A stretch of 25,157 nucleotides of DNA from JAQVWU01 sp964628455 (GTDB lineage: Bacteria > Bacillota > Clostridia > Oscillospirales > CAG-272): assembly GCA_964628455.1 (NCBI GenBank), contig CAZVPD010000035.1:1-25157 (forward strand). Reading direction: 5' to 3'. This document shows, one piece after another, positions 1-5,486 of the stretch. A program made the position numbers and the translations under genes. Under the pieces are notes generated by a model, which saw nothing but the letters and a program-made list of their open reading frames with translations, was not told the origin of the DNA and ran no database searches. The first letter of the stretch is position 1. Every line of letters starts with the position of its first letter.

Positions 1-679
1 CAAGTCTGAATGATTTTTGTTCGAGTGTTCTGGATGAGCCTCCGAATATTCGTAAGCCGGCATCCTGATTGATCGTTCTGCCTTCTTCGCCGTTTATGAT
101 CTCGATATGAGCCGGACGTTCCCATTCCTTGCCGGACATGGTCGGATTCGCCATGATCCCGTCTTCGCCGTAGAGATATTGTGCATCCGCCGAAATCGAC
201 ACGATATAATTCGCAAAACGGCCGTCTGTATTTTTTATATAGGTATTGGTCACCACATTCCCCAGTATCTCTCCGCTGCGGTTAAAACAGGCCGCACGAA
301 CAACAACGCTTTCCCTTGAAGCCAGTAAAAGGACAGGCTTTTCATATTTAACCGAAGATTTTACGGGTTCATCCCCGTTTACGGTATAGCGAACGGCATA
401 CACTCCCGGAATGTTTTCGGAAACGGTAAGTTCGAGTGAAATTGTGTCGGTATATAAGCCGCCCTCATGTGAAAACACGGGATTTATTATACCGGTTCCG
501 GCAGGTTCCTCAATCGTTTCGGGTACTTTTTCGGTGATGCCTGCAGTTTCGGTTATTGCCTGTTCGGAAATTACGGTATCAGAATTTACCGGCCGGCCGG
601 TTTCCGTTCCGCATGCAGGGAAAAAGACAAGAATCAGTAAGCTGTATAAAAAAAGAAAATATATTTTTAAAATATGCAT
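1..679 (-). CDS. CotH-like lipoprotein with FN3-associated domain (5' part; runs off the left edge)
   Basis: This reading frame is open from an ATG at 679 to the window edge (226 codons seen, no stop), so it is the N-terminal part of a longer protein. Residues 1-23 form a lipoprotein signal with lipobox FPAC and lipidation Cys23. A Thr/Glu/Pro-rich linker follows. Residues about 75-148 resemble the FN3-associated (chitobiase C-terminal-like) beta-sandwich, with patterns such as RYTVNGDEP and a closing TNTYI. From about 155 the sequence matches the start of CotH-kinase-like proteins (IVSISAD, then GLRIFGGSSR and QKSFRL at 208-226). CotH relatives are surface or spore-coat proteins, some with protein-kinase activity; the catalytic part lies outside the window. 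A GGAGGG sits about 13 nt before the ATG, which is a long spacing. The surface location is inferred from the lipobox. Confidence 0.82.
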   Translation of the reverse strand, partial: MHILKIYFLFLYSLLILVFFPACGTETGRPVNSDTVISEQAITETAGITEKVPETIEEPAGTGIINPVFSHEGGLYTDTISLELTVSENIPGVYAVRYTVNGDEPVKSSVKYEKPVLLLASRESVVVRAACFNRSGEILGNVVTNTYIKNTDGRFANYIVSISADAQYLYGEDGIMANPTMSGKEWERPAHIEIINGEEGRTINQDAGLRIFGGSSRTLEQKSFRL

Positions 680-723
680 CGATATTTATGGCCCTCCGCT
701 AGGTTATATTTTTATACCGGGAA

Positions 724-733
724 NNNNNNNNNN
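724..733. other. Assembly gap (10 Ns)
   Basis: Ten consecutive Ns lie between the promoter at 750-778 and the start of the CotH-like gene, inside the expected 5' UTR. The run is probably a scaffold-join placeholder, so the real gap length and the join itself are uncertain. Confidence 0.97.
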
Positions 734-749
734 AAACAGGATCACAAAA

Positions 750-778
750 ATTATATCATATATCGGTATTGTTTACAA
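750..778 (-). promoter_or_regulatory. Sigma-A-type promoter for the CotH-like lipoprotein gene
   Basis: Read on the minus strand, TTGTAA (773-778) is followed after exactly 17 nt by TATAAT (750-755). Transcription would start near 743 and cross the N gap before reaching the ATG at 679. This separates the lipoprotein gene from the prmC operon that ends at 799. Confidence 0.6.
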
Positions 779-780
779 TA
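767..780. promoter_or_regulatory. 14-bp palindrome over the -35 element (possible operator)
   Basis: TATTGT-TT-ACAATA reads as two perfect 6-bp half-sites around a 2-bp centre and overlaps the -35 hexamer of the promoter at 750-778. The position is right for a repressor site, but AT-rich palindromes of this size also occur by chance. No candidate regulator is adjacent. Confidence 0.3.
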
Positions 781-798
781 AAAATAATTCCGTTTATT

Positions 799-1515
799 TC
801 ATATGATAAAAACACGGTCGTTTCCGCCGTAGTCTTTCAGGACTTCGCCTCCGCCGAACAGACGCATAACAGACGCTGCCTGACTGCTGCCGATTTCAAA
901 AATACCGATACCGCCGGGTTTCAGCAATTTTTTTCGCAGTAGGTACAGCGCGCGGTAAAAACGAAGGCCGTCGCGACCGCCGTCAAGCGCGATACGGGGT
1001 TCCGCCTGGACTTCCGGTTGAAGACGGCCGATTGTTTTCGAAACAATATAGGGCGGATTGGAGAGCAGCGCGTCAAATTGTCTGTCTCCAGCCGCGGTTT
1101 CCGAAAAACTTTCCGATGTTATATCGCCGCATAAAAAATTCAGGCGTTTGTCGACACCGTTCAGGACGGCATTTTCTTGTGCTATAATCAACGCCGCACA
1201 GGAAATATCCGCGGCGATTGCCGTAAGGTCAGGCCGGTGACATAAAACCGATATGGCAATGCAGCCGCTTCCGGTACAAAGATCTGCGAAAATCCCTTTA
1301 AAAGGGATGCGTTTTACAGCTGTTTCCACAAGGATTTCAGTATCGGACCGGGGAATGAGCACATCGGGAGTAACGAGATATTTTTCGCCGTAAAAATACC
1401 ACTCGCCCAGAATGTAAGCGAGCGGTTCATGTGCCTCAAGCCGCCGGTACGCTTCGCTGCGTTCGGCGGTCGAGACAAATTTTTCATCGATCAGTTGTTT
1501 TTCGTAAACAGTCAT
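799..1515 (-). CDS. prmC: Peptide chain release factor N5-glutamine methyltransferase, N-terminally short
   Basis: PrmC methylates the Gln of the GGQ motif in release factors using S-adenosylmethionine. Family signatures are the linker HEPLAYILG, LIPRSDTEILVE, the SAM-binding motif DLCTGSGCIAIS and the catalytic NPPY in SNPPYIVSK. The protein has 238 residues against about 280 for the family. The HEPLAYILG motif sits near residue 29 instead of about 65, so roughly 35 residues of the N-terminal helical domain, which contacts the release factor, are missing. An earlier start is impossible in this frame because a TAA lies at 1522-1524. The ATG is 2 nt after the stop of the GH28-like gene with no clear Shine-Dalgarno site, suggesting translational coupling. 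The methyltransferase core looks intact. Whether this shortened protein still acts on release factors is open. Confidence 0.9.
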   Translation of the reverse strand: MTVYEKQLIDEKFVSTAERSEAYRRLEAHEPLAYILGEWYFYGEKYLVTPDVLIPRSDTEILVETAVKRIPFKGIFADLCTGSGCIAISVLCHRPDLTAIAADISCAALIIAQENAVLNGVDKRLNFLCGDITSESFSETAAGDRQFDALLSNPPYIVSKTIGRLQPEVQAEPRIALDGGRDGLRFYRALYLLRKKLLKPGGIGIFEIGSSQAASVMRLFGGGEVLKDYGGNDRVFII

Positions 1516-1517
1516 TT

Positions 1518-2930
1518 TTATTTAAGATAAATATTGTATGCGAACTGATTGGTTTTCAAAGAGATCCCGCTGATATCTTCTATACGTGTCCCGTTTATGT
1601 AAAGCCCGTCTATGGTGATATCGTGCGTCTGATGTTCGGCGTTCACCCCGGTAAAGGTCGAAGGGGGAAGCGGGAGCCCGCTGTCAGTCTGCACCCTGAT
1701 GTTGCGGAAAGAGATGTTATAATTTTCACCCCACAGATAATCCTTTGACCATATACCGTTATACAGATGCGCAAAAAATAATTCCGGTAAAAATCCTTCT
1801 TTGCCAGTATATAGCATTTCATCGGAATTCTGATAGACGGGTTCAAGGGTATACTTTGAATATTCGACCCGAATATTGTCAAACAAAAGGTCATGGACCC
1901 GTGCACGGTCGCCGTTTTGCAAATCCATGTGCATATGAGCGCCATGAATCAAATCACAGTCTTCAAAAATGATATTACGGTATTCATCGGCACAGGTTTC
2001 GGCGCCGATTTCAAGTCCACGGCCCCAGTCACACCAAATGACGCATCCGGAAACGAGAATGTTCTCCACATTTCGGGTGTCCCATCCCTTGAGCCCTTTT
2101 AGTACGACGCAATCATCGAAATTCCGCAGAAAACAGTTTTTTATTACTCCGTTCGCGGAATTTACAAAATCGATGCCGTCGGAATTATAACGCCACATAC
2201 CGATGGCTTTGACGGAATCGAATAGGACATTGTCGGAATTAAATACGGTAGCTGTCCACACTACGGAGTCCCGGCAGATGACGCCTGTAACCTCCGCGTT
2301 TTTACATCGGTAGAATTTCATGCAGCCGTTGGGACCCCGGTCCGTTTTATCGCGTTCTTCCCATGAATCATCCAGAATACCTTCACCGATAATACGGATA
2401 TTCGACGCGTTTTTTGCAATGACCGATGCGTGAAGAACCGCTCCTGCGTCAATATATAGTGTCTGTCCGGATTTGAGTTCGATATAACCGGCGTCATGAA
2501 TTCCGGCGCCGTAATAAATAACACCGGGATCATCGGGCGATACGCCGAAATCAAATACAGGATTGGCAAAAATATGAAGGGCATGATGGAATCCGTCCAG
2601 TTCCACGGTATACTGACCCGGCTTTTCGATTCTGAAACCGATATTTCTTCCGTTTATCACAGGTTTTATGTTTTTTGACAGGGGGCGGATCTGTATATCC
2701 GAAAAATCCTTTTCAGCTGTCAGGGTGACATTTACCTCTTCGTCCATGGCAAAATAAAAAAACGACGCAAGTTCCGTTTGCCCGACCGGACGCTGTTTTC
2801 CGGGCCAGACCCGGTTGAAAGGAATAGCGGATACTCTGGCTGTATATGCATTGACCGGTTGTCCGTTTAATTGAATTTTGAAATCAGACGAAATACTTTC
2901 TCCCTCGGGAACAGGATAAATTTTCAGCAT
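1518..2930 (-). CDS. GH28-like right-handed beta-helix protein (polygalacturonase fold)
   Basis: This 470-residue protein has an N-terminal beta-sandwich-like part (about 1-130) and a parallel beta-helix. Family marks are the entry SGQTLYIDAGAV, NSDGID (Asp251), the Asp pair in NFDDCVVLKG (Asp272, Asp273) and GRGLEIG near 304-310. These correspond to the NTDG, DD and G-H-G motifs of GH28, but the catalytic-site His of GHG is Arg here and no RIK motif was seen. GH28 enzymes hydrolyse galacturonan and related glycosidic bonds by inversion. There is no signal peptide, so it is predicted to be cytoplasmic and would act on imported oligosaccharides. The ATG at 2930 is preferred over a GTG at 2939 because AAGGGG (2939-2944) lies 8 nt before the ATG but overlaps the GTG. 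It sits 12 nt after the SIS gene. The substrate cannot be told. Confidence 0.82.
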   Translation of the reverse strand: MLKIYPVPEGESISSDFKIQLNGQPVNAYTARVSAIPFNRVWPGKQRPVGQTELASFFYFAMDEEVNVTLTAEKDFSDIQIRPLSKNIKPVINGRNIGFRIEKPGQYTVELDGFHHALHIFANPVFDFGVSPDDPGVIYYGAGIHDAGYIELKSGQTLYIDAGAVLHASVIAKNASNIRIIGEGILDDSWEERDKTDRGPNGCMKFYRCKNAEVTGVICRDSVVWTATVFNSDNVLFDSVKAIGMWRYNSDGIDFVNSANGVIKNCFLRNFDDCVVLKGLKGWDTRNVENILVSGCVIWCDWGRGLEIGAETCADEYRNIIFEDCDLIHGAHMHMDLQNGDRARVHDLLFDNIRVEYSKYTLEPVYQNSDEMLYTGKEGFLPELFFAHLYNGIWSKDYLWGENYNISFRNIRVQTDSGLPLPPSTFTGVNAEHQTHDITIDGLYINGTRIEDISGISLKTNQFAYNIYLK

Positions 2931-2938
2931 TTTTCTCA

Positions 2939-2944
2939 CCCCTT
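2939..2944 (-). promoter_or_regulatory. Shine-Dalgarno site that fixes the GH28-like start
   Basis: AAGGGG on the minus strand is 8 nt upstream of the ATG at 2930. The alternative in-frame GTG at 2939 would overlap this site, which argues for the ATG. Confidence 0.6.
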
Positions 2945-3686
2945 AATTCATGTATGTTATTTTATCTTTATACCGATTCATAATTTTTGCGTTATATTCG
3001 TCTCCGCCGTCTATATTAGCGCTCATGAAAACAGGAGGTTCGACGCCTGCTTCAACAAAAAGCTGGACAGATTCGGCACAGACGGCATTCACGATGGCTG
3101 CGCCGGTTACGGTGGATGTGGGAGAAACGAGGCCGGAAAATCCTTCGACATGAATCGCCGCGTCGCCGAAAATACCGCAGTCATCGATAACAAGATCGGC
3201 TGCTTCAAAGAGCCGCCTGCCGCTGCTGTGACGGGAGACCGATTTCACGGAATAATCCATATTGGTGATCGCAACCGTGTAAACCCCGCGTAAAACCGAT
3301 TCGAGCGCAAGTTCGACCGGAACGCTGTTCCGACCCGATACCGAATGAATAAACAGCATATCACCCCGATTGAATCCGACCGAATCCGCTATTATTTTTC
3401 CGTAACCGTTCTGCCTTTCCAGTGCCGACGTTAAAGTGATCGGAGCAACATCGCATGTAAGACCGGGGGGAAAAATCGGGTTGATTACCGCCAGCCCTCC
3501 TGTCCGGTAAAATGCTTCCTGAGACAGTATACCGGCGTGCGTACATCCGAAAAAATAAATTCTGTTGCCGGAGACGACAGTCGAAACAACTTTCGACGCT
3601 GCGGTTCGGATATTCTCCCCCTGTTCCGCACAAACTCGTTTCAGCTGAGAGATCACGGTATCGAAATATTTGTCTGTATATGACAT
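2943..3686 (-). CDS. SIS-domain protein, UPF0309 family
   Basis: This 247-residue protein is a sugar-isomerase (SIS) domain protein of the UPF0309 type, distantly related to MurNAc-6-phosphate etherases. Supporting stretches are YFFGCTHAG, EAFYRTGGLAVINPI, SALERQNGYGK, and the phosphosugar-binding Ser/Gly stretch IHSVSGRNSVPVE. SIS domains bind phosphosugars, and members are isomerases, lyases/etherases or sugar-responsive regulators. The exact reaction of UPF0309 is not established, so no substrate is claimed. No signal peptide is present. AGGAGG lies just before the ATG (minus strand, about 3691-3697). It is 29 nt downstream of the DUF4153 gene and 12 nt upstream of the GH28-like gene, which suggests a shared role in carbohydrate use. 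Confidence 0.87.
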   Translation of the reverse strand: MSYTDKYFDTVISQLKRVCAEQGENIRTAASKVVSTVVSGNRIYFFGCTHAGILSQEAFYRTGGLAVINPIFPPGLTCDVAPITLTSALERQNGYGKIIADSVGFNRGDMLFIHSVSGRNSVPVELALESVLRGVYTVAITNMDYSVKSVSRHSSGRRLFEAADLVIDDCGIFGDAAIHVEGFSGLVSPTSTVTGAAIVNAVCAESVQLFVEAGVEPPVFMSANIDGGDEYNAKIMNRYKDKITYMN

Positions 3687-3699
3687 TCTATCCTCCTGA

Positions 3700-3717
3700 A
3701 AATCCCTGCAGGGATTT
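3700..3717. repeat. Perfect 18-bp palindrome between the DUF4153 and SIS genes
   Basis: AAATCCCTGCAGGGATTT is its own reverse complement. It covers the first two transcribed bases of the DUF4153 stop codon region (stop at 3716-3718) and ends a few bases before the Shine-Dalgarno site of the SIS gene. It could be an operator or an mRNA hairpin (7-bp stem, TGCA loop). No T-run follows on the minus strand, so it is not a normal terminator. Confidence 0.5.
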
Positions 3718-5320
3718 ATTTAATCAAAGCAAAACCCGTGAAACTGTAATATTCGAATGTATGATCGGATTTAATACCGCAGTCGATCGTTTTAAAATAA
3801 AGCAGTATCCTGTCCGTCAAATTGTATTTTATCACCCTGTCGTCTGTGTTTTCGGGACTGGAGTTTTCCGAGACAGCAAGAATAAAATCAGTCAGGTCGT
3901 AATCAGTGTTTTCTACAGAAACGATAAAACGCCCGTTTGATATCCTGCCGGCTTCATTTATCTCAATAAGACGGTTATAACCCGATATATCGAATTCGGA
4001 GGACTGTTTGCCGAAATGGCTGAAATACCGAATGTCATCCCTGGAATAAACGTCCTGATCAAATCCGAAAAGATCCTTAAAAGTCATATCGCCTTTAAGG
4101 TAGGAAGGAACTTTTTGCTGATAAATCAGATAATTATAACTGCTGCGTATATCCGCTTTATCCCGGTCGCTGATATCGGCGGCAGGTGTAATTCTGTCAC
4201 CGGACAGCATATTGTTTTTTTCGAGCACCCGCTCCAGCCGCATAGTCTGATTATAAACAGGCACATCGATGATATTGAGAGGTGTTACAGAGACAAGAAA
4301 GACGACTCCTGCTGCGATTAAAAGCACATGCCTGAGATAACGGCCTTTGCGTATAAGGGATGCGATGATAAATATCAATGCGATGAATGTCAAAACGACA
4401 GATGCGTATCGGGCGGAAGTGATCCCGTATGCACTGAGCCTGATATAAACCGCTATGTATTGCGCCGCGAGGATCGGTATCATCAGATATCCGCCGAAGC
4501 GTGTAAAATATCTTGTGATCTTATAATCAAATTGTACGATTGTAAACCGGAAAAAAATGAAGAAAAGCGAAGCAAAAGAAGCGAATAAATTGATCTGTCC
4601 GCCGGGCATGTTCATTGTTATCAGGATTTTTCCCAGATAAACATATAATACAGCAAGCAAAAGCAGATATATAGGAAAAGCGACATATAAAACCAGTATC
4701 TTAAAAGCTTTCGGTATATGAAGTTCCTCATCCATACGCGGAAGGCCGGAAAGGAATACATTCAAAGCCAGGATCTGGTAGGCAAATGCGAATATCGTTA
4801 TAATATATTTTTCAACATCGGCAAATTCGTATATCAAATAGTTTACCGCATATATACATAAGACAACACCGCCCGAAAACAGCAGACCGATAAAAACCGC
4901 AAAAAATAAATTTTTGATGAGATACGGAATAACCGAATTTTGATTCCCGTCCGTAAACAGCAGGTACAGAGCGCATACGGCGACGGCAGCCGTGATGCCC
5001 CCATACCCGAGAACGGTATAAGAACTCTGTATGTTTTTTAATAAAAAGAAACAGGGCACGGCGGCCGATGCCGAAAGTATTTTTTGAATCAGATCACCGG
5101 TATGATTTAGTCCGAAGTGCAGACTGAGCAGCTGTGACAATATCGAGACAATGACCGCAAAAAACACAGACAGTATCAGCCTGATCATTAAATTCTCGTC
5201 CGGTTCGGCATATATAAAAAAAGCTGTAAGAAGAAACAATATACAGCTGCCGTAAAAAGCAACGATATAGCGAGAAATTCCCGAACGCAGCTGACCCGTC
5301 AGCTGTTTTAAAAAATTCAT
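3716..5320 (-). CDS. DUF4153 multi-pass membrane protein
   Basis: This 534-residue protein has about 11-12 hydrophobic helices between residues 18 and about 375, followed by a soluble C-terminal part of roughly 160 residues that should face one side of the membrane. The architecture and the C-terminal region (DRDKADIRSSYNYL) fit DUF4153, a family of unknown function common in Clostridia and Bacilli. The ATG at 5320 is preceded by AGGAG with 7-nt spacing and lies downstream of a promoter at 5369-5402. It is the first gene of the leftward operon that continues with the SIS, GH28-like and PrmC genes. No catalytic motif was recognised, and a transport or sensing role would be a guess. Confidence 0.8.
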   Translation of the reverse strand: MNFLKQLTGQLRSGISRYIVAFYGSCILFLLTAFFIYAEPDENLMIRLILSVFFAVIVSILSQLLSLHFGLNHTGDLIQKILSASAAVPCFFLLKNIQSSYTVLGYGGITAAVAVCALYLLFTDGNQNSVIPYLIKNLFFAVFIGLLFSGGVVLCIYAVNYLIYEFADVEKYIITIFAFAYQILALNVFLSGLPRMDEELHIPKAFKILVLYVAFPIYLLLLAVLYVYLGKILITMNMPGGQINLFASFASLFFIFFRFTIVQFDYKITRYFTRFGGYLMIPILAAQYIAVYIRLSAYGITSARYASVVLTFIALIFIIASLIRKGRYLRHVLLIAAGVVFLVSVTPLNIIDVPVYNQTMRLERVLEKNNMLSGDRITPAADISDRDKADIRSSYNYLIYQQKVPSYLKGDMTFKDLFGFDQDVYSRDDIRYFSHFGKQSSEFDISGYNRLIEINEAGRISNGRFIVSVENTDYDLTDFILAVSENSSPENTDDRVIKYNLTDRILLYFKTIDCGIKSDHTFEYYSFTGFALIK

Positions 5321-5368
5321 AGACGTCTCCTGTCATCAACGTGAAAATAATTATGAAGTTTAATATAA

Positions 5369-5402
5369 AATATAGCATAAATTTCTATAATATACAAGTC
5401 AA
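5369..5402 (-). promoter_or_regulatory. Promoter region of the DUF4153-SIS-GH28-prmC operon
   Basis: Two overlapping hexamer pairs can be read on the minus strand, each with a 17-nt spacer: TTGACT (5397-5402) with TATGCT (5374-5379), and TTGTAT (5392-5397) with TATATT (5369-5374). Which one is used cannot be told from sequence. The divergent promoter at 5435-5463 begins 33 bp away. Confidence 0.5.
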
Positions 5403-5434
5403 ATAAAAAAATAATCATGATACGCAACGAACGC

Positions 5435-5463
5435 TTGACATGTTCTATCATTATTGCTATAAT
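5435..5463 (+). promoter_or_regulatory. Perfect-consensus sigma-A promoter of the beta-helix lipoprotein gene
   Basis: TTGACA (5435-5440) and TATAAT (5458-5463) are separated by exactly 17 nt, a full match to the housekeeping consensus. The predicted start of transcription near 5470 leaves a leader of only about 17 nt, almost all of it ribosome binding site. Little room remains for leader-based control. Confidence 0.88.
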
Positions 5464-5470
5464 ACATACA

Positions 5471-5480
5471 GGAAGGAGGG
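5471..5480 (+). promoter_or_regulatory. Strong Shine-Dalgarno site that fixes the TTG start
   Basis: GGAAGGAGGG ends 6 nt before the TTG at 5487. No ATG lies at a suitable distance in this frame, and the codons that follow give a good lipoprotein signal peptide, so TTG is the likely start. Confidence 0.8.
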
Positions 5481-5486
5481 AAATTA

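Noticed and set aside
107..319. Plus-strand open frame of 70 codons
   Set aside because: Antisense shadow of the CotH-like coding region, which has clear domain signatures.
411..806. Plus-strand open frame of 131 codons
   Set aside because: It crosses the N gap and lies antisense to the CotH-like lipoprotein signal and linker; no family resemblance.
2931..2939. GTG start for the GH28-like gene
   Set aside because: The Shine-Dalgarno site would overlap this codon, while the ATG at 2930 has proper spacing.
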